Shown: positions 26,121 through 37,000 of the stretch, piece after piece
How the letters are laid out: every line of letters begins with the position of its first letter
Position numbering within the stretch: position 1 is the stretch's first letter
Source of the DNA: Tetmemena sp. SeJ-2015
Lineage: Eukaryota > Ciliophora > Spirotrichea > Sporadotrichida > Oxytrichidae
Assembly: GCA_027382625.1 (NCBI GenBank)
Contig: JAJKFJ010020950.1
Span: forward strand, 124,001 to 188,000
Length of the DNA: 64,000 bases
Direction of reading: 5' to 3'
Notes under the pieces: model-generated
What the model was told of the DNA's origin: nothing
The model's input: the letters and a program-made list of their open reading frames with translations, nothing else
The model's database searches: none
Translations under genes and position numbers: made by a program

Positions 26121-26997
26121 ATGCTAAAAGAGGGACAGGAAATCTCTGAGGGAAGATTCACGGTAATCAAGAAGTTAGGCTCTGGAGCCTTTGGTGAGAT
26201 CTATAAGGGTAAAATAAAACTTGTGTTGAGTGTCCCTATAGTGTAAAAGAAAAAGACGGGTGAGTTCTACGCAGCCAAGATTGTAAGTCAAATAAAAGCA
26301 GAGTGTGTTATGAAGAAAGCGAGTGCTGTAGTTGCAAACTTTAAACTTTTTTCATTTCTATCCTTACTGAGCTACCTCTGAGGATGCGATTGGATCCGTT
26401 CAAACCACTAGAAAGCAGAAAATTAAACTCCCACTATAGGAATAAGCGCAGAAGAACGCAAAACACGTGATGCTGTTTTGGGAGTCCAAGTTGATTCACA
26501 AGCTTAGAGGCAAAAGTAAGTACATCCTTTCCAACGATGGCCTAAATTAGATAACAGTAGTATTATACTATTCGATCTTGCATTTAGCCAATGAATTCCT
26601 GCGAAACTGGAGGATTTGCTTAACCCTTACTTTTTATAGCCTGCGTGCCTGGACTCTACTATGTGGGTACTGATCAAATGCAAGACAACAACAGCAAGCA
26701 GTTCCACGTTATGATTATGGATATGTTGGGGCCCAGCTTGGAGGACCTCTTTCAAGCATGCAAGCAGCAGTTTGACCTAAAGACAGTGCTTCTTATTGCC
26801 ATATAGATGGTAAGCCCTTGAACTTAGAGAGTGTAACTTATTAACCGTTGCCAATAGGTGAAGAGAATATAAAAGGTGCACGAGGAGAGGATTATCCACA
26901 GAGATATCAAGCCTGATAACTTCCTCATCGGCAGCACAGAGTCAACCAGAGACAACGTCTTCATTATCGACTTTGGCCTTGCTAAGTGCTACAAGAA
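26121..26997 (+). CDS. casein kinase 1-like kinase, segment 1 of a scrambled gene (N-lobe to DFG)
   Basis: ATG at 26121. Encodes the ATP loop [11 protein letters not shown],the lysine strand TGEFYAAKI, catalytic loop [14 protein letters not shown] and the metal-binding [11 protein letters not shown], all typical of the CK1 family of Ser/Thr kinases. GT-AG introns lie at about 26209-26241, 26283-26382, 26516-26639 and 26810-26857. The segment ends in the pointer TAAGTGCTACAAGAA (26983-26997), whose exact reverse complement is at 28033-28047, where the protein continues. Read straight on, the + strand lacks the QHIKFRDGKN part of the activation segment. CK1 kinases act in the cytoplasm and nucleus, and ciliates carry many copies; the particular substrate is unknown. 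Confidence 0.9.
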
Positions 26998-27021
26998 GAG
27001 GGAGGATATTTTGTGCTCATT

Positions 27022-27056
27022 AACTTGACTGGTACAGCCAGATATGCCAGCATAAA
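27022..27056 (+). CDS. casein kinase 1-like, segment 3 of the scrambled gene
   Basis: 35-bp coding segment for [12 protein letters not shown], the CK1 signature after the activation loop. It begins with pointer AACTTGACT (27022-27030), matched by its reverse complement at 27987-27995, and ends with pointer TATGCCAGCATAAA (27043-27056), matched by its reverse complement at 27952-27965. A 24-bp IES (26998-27021) separates it from segment 1. Confidence 0.9.
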
Positions 27057-27428
27057 GAATTGAGGACTTGAGATTTTTTGCCAGGCTCAAAATATCCAAA
27101 AATTGAAGGCAATCTAAGAATAATAAAGAGCAACCTAAACTTAAAAGCAATCACTGCTTGCTTTCTCATGAGATCAAAATAGGTTTATATAGTGGAAGAT
27201 ATTGAAGTGAAGAAAATTATAAACCTTTTACAAGAAAAAGAAGAAAGATGAATGAGCAATTGAGTTTATATAGTTTTAATAGAAAATTGTTTCAAACAAC
27301 CCATGCATTACACTCTTCCCTCACTTAGAGCAGCACAGTCTTCTCATTACCAACTACGAACGTAAGTATGTTTAAGTCTCCCTCTAGTGTTATACCCTAG
27401 TCGCTTATTACCCCTGGCCTCATCTCGC
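27057..27428. other. central spacer of the scrambled kinase locus
   Basis: 372 bp between the + and - halves of the casein kinase gene. It is mainly AT-rich to about 27290. The 27290-27428 part has a short reverse-strand frame beginning EMRPGVISDQGITLEGD, which matches nothing I recognise. Presumably eliminated during macronuclear development. Confidence 0.5.
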
Positions 27429-27965
27429 TCAATAAGGCTTCAGTGCGGCCTAGCCATCCTTGGGACCAACGGCCTTTGGCTTCTTCTTAATGACGTCGAG
27501 CACACTATTTTTGAGTGCCTCCTTATCCTTGCTAAGCCTATTTTGCTTCCAGGTGTAGTCTGTGGACTTAGGGTCAAATCCATTATCATGCATGCACTTA
27601 TCGAACAAGCGATTTACTACAAGTACAGTAAGTATAGAAAAGCCAATGAGGTAAGCATAGTCAGGGTCATCGTCGAACTTCAAGTTGCGGCAATATTCCA
27701 TGTAAGTCTTGAATTCTACGGGATGGCCCCTGCAGAGCTCTTCAAGGCTCGTCTCTAGCTTCTTCTTTTTGATGTTCTCATACTTCTACGATTTGCTCTT
27801 GCCTGGTAGTCCTTACCAGGGAGTGAGCCTCTTAAGAAGTAGAGAAGGACGTGGCCGATAGTTTCCAAGTCGTCTCTTCGTGATTGCTCTATAAAGAGTC
27901 GTTAGATCCAGATTTCTTAAGGGGAGATATTTACCTTGACCAAGATGGGTATTTATGCTGGCATA
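27429..27965 (-). CDS. casein kinase 1-like, segment 4 of the scrambled gene (C-lobe and tail), inverted
   Basis: Read on the reverse strand from pointer [33 protein letters not shown], then [48 protein letters not shown] and a lysine-rich tail ending in TGA at 27429-27431. This is the CK1 C-lobe, missing from the + strand half. An intron lies at about 27889-27934 (GTAAAT...TATAG on the coding strand). A 33-bp IES with pointer GCTT (coding strand) sits at 27611-27643. A further break of about 14 nt lies after RGSLP near 27810; removing it restores the frame. The usual Trp after the SLP motif is absent here, where SLPG is read. Confidence 0.9.
27611..27643 (-). other. IES, pointer GCTT (AAGC on + strand)
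   Basis: AAGC at 27607-27610 and 27640-27643. Removing 33 bp joins DYAYLIG to [11 protein letters not shown] in frame, as expected for the C-terminal helix of CK1 kinases. Confidence 0.8.
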
Positions 27966-27986
27966 CGATAAATAAAGAAACTGCTA

Positions 27987-28047
27987 AGTCAAGTTCTTTC
28001 CATCCCTGAATTTAATATGCTGGCCATCTGAGTTCTTGTAGCACTTA
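27987..28047 (-). CDS. casein kinase 1-like, segment 2 of the scrambled gene, inverted
   Basis: 61-bp segment on the reverse strand encoding AKCYKNSDGQHIKFRDGKNL plus T, the activation segment that is missing from the + strand half. Pointers: TAAGTGCTACAAGAA (28033-28047, shared with segment 1) and AACTTGACT (27987-27995, shared with segment 3). A 21-bp IES (27966-27986) separates it from segment 4. Confidence 0.9.
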
Positions 28048-28129
28048 ATTTAGATAATCTATATGATATTAGATGTGTTAAACCTCATCAAAGTTATGAA
28101 TATAGATTGATTAGAGCAAGCAATTTATA

Positions 28130-30115
28130 ATCTATCGAGGTTTTTATTATCGTATTGCTATGTACCAGGGGCCACCTTTTTCATTCTGGATTAGAATGTT
28201 GCTATCTGTTCCCTTTCCTCAGGTAGGACAATTAAGTCTCCTAATCTTGGCACATATCTACCCTACTCTTCACCAATTTGAATATATTGCAACAATCCTT
28301 TAGCCTGAAGCAGTTTCCCTTTTCCCTCTTGTTTATAGTTAATTGGTCATTTAGCTGCTTTTGAATTCTGTAGATTGTTCCTTAATATCTTCTTCTCCTC
28401 CTCTTTCCATCTCTATTTAATTACTCTTGATTCTCTGGAGATGAGTCTCATTTATCCAAATTCTAAGCATTTTGTCCCAGTTGCTGTGACTACTACTGAA
28501 ACCTTAAGTTTTAGGTTGCTTGATCTCTGGAAGCTAGGAATCCTCCATATTATATATTGATATTTAAAAGATCTATAAGCAGTCAAACTATTCATATTAA
28601 AGTAGGATACATCGAAATGACTCGGCTGCATGTATCTCTACAGATGGCCGTCACAGCTGAAACTGACTATTCTCTTATAGAGCTTGAGATTCCTACTCTG
28701 TATCAACTGAAGCTCGAGCATCCTCTGACTCTCAAAGTCAAAGGCATTTAAGGCTTGGCCGCCGAAGTTAAAGTGCTCATTATACTGCCATTGTTGAGCC
28801 GAGGCCTATATTGAAAGGGATGGGTGGCTTCATACTGTGTACTTTGTAATATATCGAAGTGCTGTCTATATTGCTGTTCGAATTTCATACTTTAATGTCT
28901 ATATATTGGGTCATATAGAAACATACCTTTTAAATTATATAACTAAATATCATAGTTCTCAGGTGAAACATCCGATTATTCCTCAGTAGCTCCAAACTCC
29001 TAGATTGCCGAGTTGGGATCTTTTTATCTGTCTCCGGGCTTTTTCAAGAAATTCAACTTGAAAGGTTGCACTTGCACATCATCCATCGTGATAAATATTT
29101 ATCAAACGCTACACTTTATCTATATGCTTGCTTTTAAATTCTAATGATTCTCTTCTTGTCATCATGTACCCTATTCTTTTTATTCTTTTCGTAAGATGAC
29201 ATTCTAGAGAAAAAAATGCATAAGGAGGAACATATTGCAAATGATTCCACAACTCTGATCTCTGAACTATCCTAAGCTTTCGAAGAGTTCTAAAACTAGA
29301 GAAGCAAATTTTGATTTTCAAAGGTCTTAGATTTTTAGAACTTGAGCATGTATGCAGCTTTATCAACATGAGGAACCTGATTTAATAACTCCTTGTTTGG
29401 GGAAGATTGAAAAGCCTATTAAATTTTTAACTTTGCAGCCTGGCTGAAATCCTCCTCTTAGATGGGTTCAGTTGCAATGTAAAATGTGCTATCTGAGTCT
29501 AGCATCTAGCCTTTATTTCGATTCCTATTCGAGGGTACTCTCAGATTTGAGAAGCCATTCTAAGAAGCAAGAGACTGCAATACCTTCTTACTCCCACTTG
29601 AAAGCATTTATAGACACTCATTTTCTAAGGGCTGACTAGATTGAGATCTTTTCATCTTTGGCAAGCTCTTTTTCACTCTGCTTTTGCAACTTAGTCCTTT
29701 CCTCGATTTCTTTTCTCGCCTTTTAATTTTCTTAGCAGATTATAGATTTTGAGTTTAGAGGAGAATAGCATCTTGGAGAAGAGGTACCACTTGGACCTAT
29801 TTGAATTTGGAGGCTTGATGTTTTAATTCCTGTCATCGAAGTCTTTGTAGTTAATGTGTGTGTGGATATGTGATTCATTTCATTTCTTTAAAATCTCTGC
29901 TTCTCTATTTGAACTTAGTATCCAAAGTGCAAACTATTGCTTACCATCATTCGATGCGAACTTAATTTATAAAGTCTATTTATCAAATGATTTAACCCAT
30001 TTCTTAAAAACTTGAGACTGGCCAAATTCCTGACACTCTGAGCATGGCCTGAGTGGTGGTGGGACTGTCTTTCCGAATTTAGATTAAGTTATTGGTGGTG
30101 GTGTCTAATATCCAT
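28130..30115 (-). CDS. unrecognised protein, His/Gln-rich N-terminus with coiled coil
   Basis: ATG at 30115 (reverse strand) opens MDIRHHHQQLNLNSERQSHH, and the frame stays open for about 160 codons through a coiled coil containing KARKEIEERTKLQKQSEKEL. It then shifts by one base at a run of four T (29649-29652 on +), probably a homopolymer error, and continues with RSQSSQPLENECLQMLSSGS. Later blocks include QYNEHFNFGGQALNAFDFES (about 28790) and IGEEQGRYVPRLGDLIVLPE (about 28230). Breaks near 28300, 28830-29060 and 29230 are AT-rich. No TGA was found in the last frame before 28047, so the 3' end is uncertain and comes close to casein kinase segment 2. No family was recognised. Confidence 0.55.
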
Positions 30116-30499
30116 AACTTGCAAGCCAATTATGATTCCTGTTTACTCGTAATAATTATATATTTAAAGCTATTCCATCGCCTTAGAAGCATATACTCTT
30201 AAATCTCACTTTTTAAGATAGGTGTTGTAACTTTATTTCAAAGTATTTTATTCAAGTTATAATGACATTAATAAAATTATGATTTGAGAGATTTGAGGGC
30301 TATGATGAGATCAACTACAAAGATAATGAAAGAAACAAAGAGTGTGTTTGCATATAGAAACTCAAAATCAATGACGCAACAATTTAAAAGGCTAATCTTT
30401 GTTTTAAGATAGGCAGCTTATTTAAAATTATGCAGTATTTTAAGGTTCTACATCTAAGCTTGCTAAACTTTTAGAGGAGGGAAGCCCTCGCCAGAGATC

Positions 30500-30949
30500 T
30501 CACAATTTTATAATAGAAAATGAGTGAGAGAGTTAGGAACCTCCTTTCAATAATGCAATTTATAATTACCCTTTTAGAAGGAGACTCGCACCTCTGATAA
30601 AGATGCGCTTTTAAAGATGTAGGATCAGAGTTGCACTTGGTGATAATTAATTACAATAGTAGTAAGATAACAGCCGTCCACAATCTTACGAAAAGAAAAA
30701 TCTAAATTTGATATTCTCTATTATCCCCATGCTTTAATTTATTGAGTTCATCTCTGCAACTTCTGCAATTCTTGTTTGTCCTTAAGAGTTCTAATTGCTG
30801 AGGAATTTGCCTTGACTGCCTGGCCTTTGTTGAAACTACTTTTACTATTGCTGCTGAGGTCCACCACCCATACACATATTTACTAGCATTACTTCATTCG
30901 CTCCATTCTCTTGTGTTGCTAATGTCTGTGTCGATTGCATAATGATCAT
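30500..30949 (-). CDS. small Q-rich protein, hypothetical
   Basis: Reverse-strand frame of about 149 codons from ATG 30949 to TGA 30500-30502. It begins MIIMQSTQTLATQENGANEV and contains a glutamine cluster (GGGPQQQQQKQFQQRPG), with no TGA throughout. The N-terminal 75 residues look coding; the rest is AT-rich and may be IES or chance. It starts 41 bp from NAA15, in the opposite direction. A forward frame over 30280-30600 also stays open for about 100 codons, so the call is tentative. Confidence 0.4.
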
Positions 30950-30990
30950 TATTTAATAATTTTTGGACCTTTAACTATAACCAGAAAGAA

Positions 30991-33544
30991 ATGAGTGCAA
31001 GTACCGCAGCTGCCACAGCTTCCTTCAAGACCAAGGAGAGAAACCTCTTTAACCAAGTACTTGTAAGTTGCTGCAGTTAATAAATACTCAAGCTTACTTG
31101 AAATTCCTTACCACTGGAGATATAAATTTGCTTTAGACCATGTATGACAACAAACAGTTCAAGCAGTCCTTGAGAAATTATAGTATAATCAATTATCTCT
31201 ATTAAATTTTGAAATGAGAAATTGCGATATGGTGCTCGAGAAGCATCCAGATCATCCAGGTATGTCTAAATATCTTTGCAAGTCTTTTCTTGCTCACCAC
31301 TAGTATTCGATATATTTACCTTTCACAAGCAGAATTTATGATTGTTTCAAGCCTAGAAGAGCTATTTTAAGCAAGGTATTGTAACTTTCTATAATAGAAA
31401 CACTCGCCATGAAGGCCCTCAACCTCAGCGCAGTCAAGAGAAAGACAGAGGCATTTGATCTCATAAAGAAGGCGCTCTTCAAGAATCTCAGCAATTTCAC
31501 CTGCTGGCACGTCTATGGCCTCCTCCACAGACAGAACAAGTAAGTCTTCACATATCTTAATAATCTATGTTTAGAAACTGGGATGAAGCCAGAAAGGCCT
31601 ATCTTAATGCTCTCAAGTACGACAAGGAAAATCAAAATGTGCTCAGAGACCTAGTAGCTATTATAAAACTATATCTTTTGTATTTTAGTATGACCTTGGT
31701 CAACTTCAAATTCAGTTGAGAGACTACGAGGGCTACTGCGAGACCAGGCGCTTGGTGCTAGTATCAAAAGCCACTCTTAACATCAACTGGCTTGCCTATG
31801 CTGTTGCCAACTTCTTGGTAAGAATTTCTTTCAACCTACCTTCTCCTCTCACTCTCTCCCATTCATTCATAAGAATCAAACTCATTCTAACTACAGTGCA
31901 AAAACTACGACAGAGCTCTGGAGGTGCTGGAGTCATTCGACAAGACTCTCCTCGACAACAAGGAAAAGCTCAAGCCCCACGAGCGCTCCGAACTCAGTCT
32001 CCTCAAGGCCAAGATCTACTGAGGACAAGGGTGACTTCAAGAAGGCAATTAACATTCTCAAGGGCAAGAAGAACGCAGTCATTGACCAGACTACCTTGCA
32101 TCAGAGATTAGCCAACTGCTATCAGAAGCTCGGAAACAAGGAAGGAGCCATTGCTGAATTGGAATAGCAACTGTCTCTTAACAGCTCCAACTACCAGACC
32201 TATTTCCAAATCCTGGAGGTGCATGGCTTTGCCAACAAGGACAACAAGTACACTCAGGACGAGCAGAAGAAGATCAAAGAGATCCTGGAAGAGTACGAGA
32301 AGGGCTTCCCTAAGTCCAACGCTCACAAGAGAGTGCTGCTCAAGATCCTCACCGGAGAGCTGTTCAGAGACAAGCTCTACTCCTATGCACAGCCTCTGCT
32401 TGAGAAGGGAGTGCCTCCTTTCATTAAGGACCTCAAACTTGATGTATATGGCGATACTGAAAAGGCCCAGATCCTGCAGGATATGCTTCAAGCCCACCTC
32501 AAGTCTATGGAGGAGTTCTGCACTCTCCACAGAGATGAGAAAAGTGAAGAGCAAGACCCCACTGTGTATCTCTGGCTGCTCTACTACACCTCTCAGCACT
32601 ACTACTATGTGAAAGACTATCCCAAGGCACTTGAGTACATCAACAAGGCCATCGAGCACACACCAACTGTCATCGACCTCTACATCCAGAAGGCTAAGAT
32701 CTACAGACGCATGGGAGACCTCAAGTACGCTTCCAAGCTCTATGAAGAGGCTAGAAAGCTTGACCTAGCAGACAGATACCTCAACGCTGTCTCCTCTCGT
32801 TACCTAATCCGTATCGATGCTCTCCAAGAAGCTGAGGAGGTGATGGCTCTTTTCTCCAAGGAGAGCCCTACTGAGGGGCTGAACGTGCACGATATGCAGT
32901 GCATGTGGTACGAGAACGAAGTGGGCTACTCCCACCTGCGTCAGGGCAACTACCGCCTCGCCCTCAAGAACTTCAACTACATTGAGAAGCACTTGGAGTA
33001 GATCTGGGAGGACCAGCAGGACTTCCACCTCTATGCCATGCGCAAGTACACCCTTAACTCCTATCTGCAGATGCTCTCCATGGAGGACAAGCTCTACCAG
33101 AACAAGAATGCCGTCAGAGCAGCACTCGGCATGCTCCAAGCCATCGAGAAGATCACCGTCAGCGATGAGGTGCTCGAGGAGGAGAGGAAGAAGAACACTG
33201 AGCAGTTCGAGGAGTTCAAGCAGTCCAAGGAGTACAAGGACCTCGAGGAGGAGCAGAGAAAGAAGATAGAGGATGACGACGAGTTCAGGAAGGACTTCGA
33301 CCCCTATGGCTTCGACTAATACGACAAAATCGTAAGCATTCATAGCATTATATTTCTATCATCTTAACCCTTGTTTAGTTGAAAGACCCAGTGCAGGCAG
33401 CTCTCAGCTTCGCTACTTTAGTCGCAGATGCGAATCCTGAAGAGAAAGAACTTCATACTAAGTTGCAGTCCTTCAAGGAGAAGAAGAGTAAGCAAAGAGA
33501 TTTAATATAATGTACTTATAGACTTAGCAGCAGGCAAGGCTTGA
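30991..33544 (+). CDS. naa15: NAA15, auxiliary TPR subunit of N-terminal acetyltransferase A
   Basis: ATG at 30991 (MSASTAAATASFKTKERNLF) and TGA at 33542-33544, about 690 residues after removing introns and one IES (human NAA15 is 866). NAA15 is the scaffold of cytosolic NatA: its TPR helices wrap the NAA10 catalytic subunit and tether it to ribosomes. Family marks: VLEKHPDHPGETLAMKALNL near the N-terminus, RDYEGYCETRRLVL, KALEYINKAIEHTPTVIDLY, KAKIYRRMGDLKYASKLYEE and ARKLDLADRYLN. GT-AG introns lie at about 31063-31136, 31259-31400, 31541-31574, 31653-31689, 31819-31896, 33331-33378 and 33489-33521. The frame breaks by one base at 32017-32021 (TAC-T-GAG), which breaks an otherwise conserved TPR; this is probably a sequence error. 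GC content is clearly higher than the surroundings, suggesting high expression. Confidence 0.92.
31180..31223 (+). other. IES, pointer TGAGAAATT
   Basis: 44-bp AT-rich insert between exact 9-bp repeats at 31171-31179 and 31215-31223. Removal joins NKQFKQSLRN to CDMVLEKHPDH in frame, within the conserved N-terminal TPR of NAA15. Confidence 0.92.
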
Positions 33545-34067
33545 GATTGAATTCACTTGTTAATTTAACTCTTTTCACTCTCTACTATAAACAAAGCTAC
33601 TGTCTAGATAAAGCTAAATATGAAAGTAAAAGCATTCTTAAATTCAACTTCATTCTATATATTGATTTTTAATATAATGTACTATATTCTTTCCCAAGTG
33701 TCTATTTAGCGTTATACCTCTCATTCAGCCTCTTTGATATCGAAGTATCTCATTTTGAAATTGCTGTTCTACTTCACACTTCTGACAACAATCACTGGAG
33801 ACTTTGTTCTCTCCGATAGCAGCAAACCATTTTCTTCTTTCTCATATCCCCACCTTTCAATCCCATTCTCCCTTTACAGTGTCTGATTCTACTGCTTGCT
33901 CTAATTATGATGATGGTGGTGTGCTGTTTATCTTTATCCTCGACTTGGAAGTGAATTTAATCAGCAGAGACTACTTCATCAACTGAACTTTCACTTCCAT
34001 ACCCTCCTTCATGAAGGTGAGAATGATCAGTTTCATTTCCATCATCGTCATCACTTTACTAATTTTC

Positions 34068-37000
34068 AACTTAGTCTGCAAACCTCACACTTCTTAGGCT
34101 CTTGTCTCTGGTGAGAGTGGATTAAGAAATCAAGCTCTTCTGAGTATTCTCTCCCGTAAAAGCGGTGGCGGAGGGACATGAGGTTGCATGATGAGCAGGC
34201 TGTCTCGGAAACTGATTGTTCATTATCTATTGTTGTTAAGGGTTTGGATATCTGGCTTAGTTTATAGAATGCAGGTAGTGCGCATCTTAGAGCTTATGCA
34301 AGTCTGTGTTAGATTGAACTTTAAAGTCGTTGGGTAGATCCTGGATTCTCAAGTCTGAAAGCTCGGAGAAAGAGCTGAATCCATTCACAACTCCGCTACT
34401 CTGAGTTAAGATTACTTAAGAAAGATCTCGATTAAATTGGCAGTCTTTTGAGTTCTTATGAGACAGAATTTGCGAATAGTTCCGTTGGTGTGGCTGATAC
34501 TTTTAATTAAGTACTTGCTGATTGTAACTCTTATCCTATCCCCTAAGATCAATTTGCCTTAAAGTAGATGGACCAGTGTCATCGTTATAGTATTTTTAAG
34601 AGCCCACAGCAACCTCATTCGAAGTCCTCGCTTGAGATTTCTCTCTTCGACTTAACTAGATCTTCTTTCGCTAATCGAACTACCCAAACTGTCCTTTTAC
34701 TTTCCCATTAAGAAATTAAGGTTCTTTGTGTTTTATTTCTGCTTAAGTTCTTCCAGTTTCTTCTCTTTCTAGAGTATTCTCTCTCTAATTTTCTGTTGAG
34801 CCTCCATCTCTAATTGCTCTCTGCGCAATTGCTGAGGGTTCTTCTCTCCGTTTCTCTCAGCCATCATAAAATGGGAGCCTTTGCGTTAGCCTATAGCTGA
34901 AGTAGATCTAAGTGAGCTCTGTGATTTGCTTTGATCTCTAGTATGCTATCTGTCAGTAGTTCCAAGCTTGCCCTTTTACCTCTAGTTCACCACTTTAGTG
35001 TCATTATAAGTACTTGAAGCGCTTTACTTATCCTAGATTAAAGCTTCCTACTCGCTCTTCTTGAATGGATTCTCAAATATTGATTTGCTTTGCAATCTGC
35101 TTTTGAGGCAGATACTAACCTGATGTTGTTGTCTATTCCCTTAGCCATTGCTATTAGCACTTTTCTACTCTTCTTAGTTGTGATTACGATAGAGGTTCTA
35201 GCGATTGTAGAAGTTACTAGGTTACTAATTCATCTGTTCTTAGTTCTAAATGGGTTGGGAGTATTCAAAGTCTATGATGCCCTCGCCTTTTTGATAGTGA
35301 ACTTTGTTAATGAAGCGGGAGAATGCTGTCTTGAAGAGGCCCTGGAGGTAAGTTAAGACTAGTACTGCTGACTAAGAGAGTGCCTGTTGTTATCTTGTAT
35401 TCTCAACTGCAAAGCAGAGTTATCATTAAGAAATAAGGATGAAGTAAAGTCTCATTTAAATCAGGATGGAGCTTGGTTAATGGACTGGGATCACCAATAG
35501 AGATGCAACTTTACTCTCTCTTCAGATTGAGTTGATTGTTCTCCATCTCTATTTATCTCGGAGTTTTATTTGACTGGTTACTGAAATAACTCCTTGGCTT
35601 TGTACTGCTTCCTCTTGCAGATTGATCTCTTCTGTTCACTTACTTAACCTCTGTCTTCTACCTGCTCTTGCTCTGAATAAACTTATATCCCTTCACTTGA
35701 TCTATTGGGCTCTAGTCAGTTTTTATCTCTATCTTTGCTTGGGATTTCTTAAGCTTCAGCTGCTTTTGAACTTGAAGACTTGGTGGTTATTCTGCACTTT
35801 TGAATCTACTTGCGTCTGGTTAAGGAAACTACTGGCCAGGTGTTACTGCTGCAGCTGTATGCCTTGTTTAGATATCTGGCAAAGACTTTCTATCTGTGAT
35901 GAGTGATCAGTGCTTCATACTTCTTGCTTAAAAAGTGAGAGCCTTGAGAGAGCACCTAATCAATGAAAGGAGACTTCTTTTGGTTTGAGCCTGAGTTGCC
36001 TCGCTTGCTCTAGTTCAAGTTCGATTAATTAACCAGTGACTCATTTGCGATTGGTAAAGCCTAGACTGGGTAAGATTTTTAGCTGTCTTGCTTGTAAACT
36101 TCTTTTTGTGGATTTGAAAATATGGATGCAGCGTCTTACTGAATAATTGCAGAGTTGAACTGAGTAGATGGGATACTCTAATGAGAAAAGGAAGAGGAAA
36201 AACATTTTTGACTTATATCTCTGCTAGATGAATTAACTCTGAAGTTTATCAATAGGCTTGATACTTCTCAATCTCCTTGCATTTACTGCTTTCTTCAAAA
36301 CCTATTCCATTAGGTTTTAAGTGCTCGTGTAGCTGCAAAATAAGCCTTCATCATCTCTCTTTTGTAAAGCAACACTCTAATTTAGCTGAATTGAATTCTT
36401 AGAGTCTCCTTCCTTGAAGCTATGATTCATCTGCAGGAAACTATTTCCATGCTGTGAACTTAATCTACTCATGTCCATTAATTAAGAGTGCTAGTTTGTA
36501 AGATGATCTACTTGCTGATATTAGTTGGGCACGATTTAGTTGCAGTTATTAAAATGGCAAGTGTTTATCTAATCCAGATCCATCTTGAAGTCTTGGATAA
36601 TGTTTGAGACCTCTCTCTTCACGTCTTGTTGAAAAATAGATTGCATCTAAGAGCTGTCTAAGAACTGGGGATATATTAGTCCATCTATAGTGGAAGAGGA
36701 GTGTTTCGGCTGGAGCTATTAAGGCATAGGTCTTAAGTAATAAGCAGATAGTTAATCCTATGAAGGCTACTAGGACAGTAGGCTTTGGTTAACTTGATTA
36801 TAGCATTCCATAGTTGGAGGTGACCTTATTTTTTGAAGATTTAATCGTAAACTTTGGCCACTGAGACTAGATTCTTGCTCTAATATATGTTATAAATTTC
36901 ATTATACAAATACTCTAATACTTATTGATTTCGCATGGCTTACTCTTCTTTAAGCTTCATCTCCTGAAGAAAGTCTTTGAAGTTCTGCGCTATTCTGCTA

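Noticed and set aside
32108..33343. Reverse-strand and alternative-frame open stretches across NAA15
   Set aside because: They mirror the GC-rich codons of the NAA15 frame; the forward frame has clear TPR motifs and family conservation.
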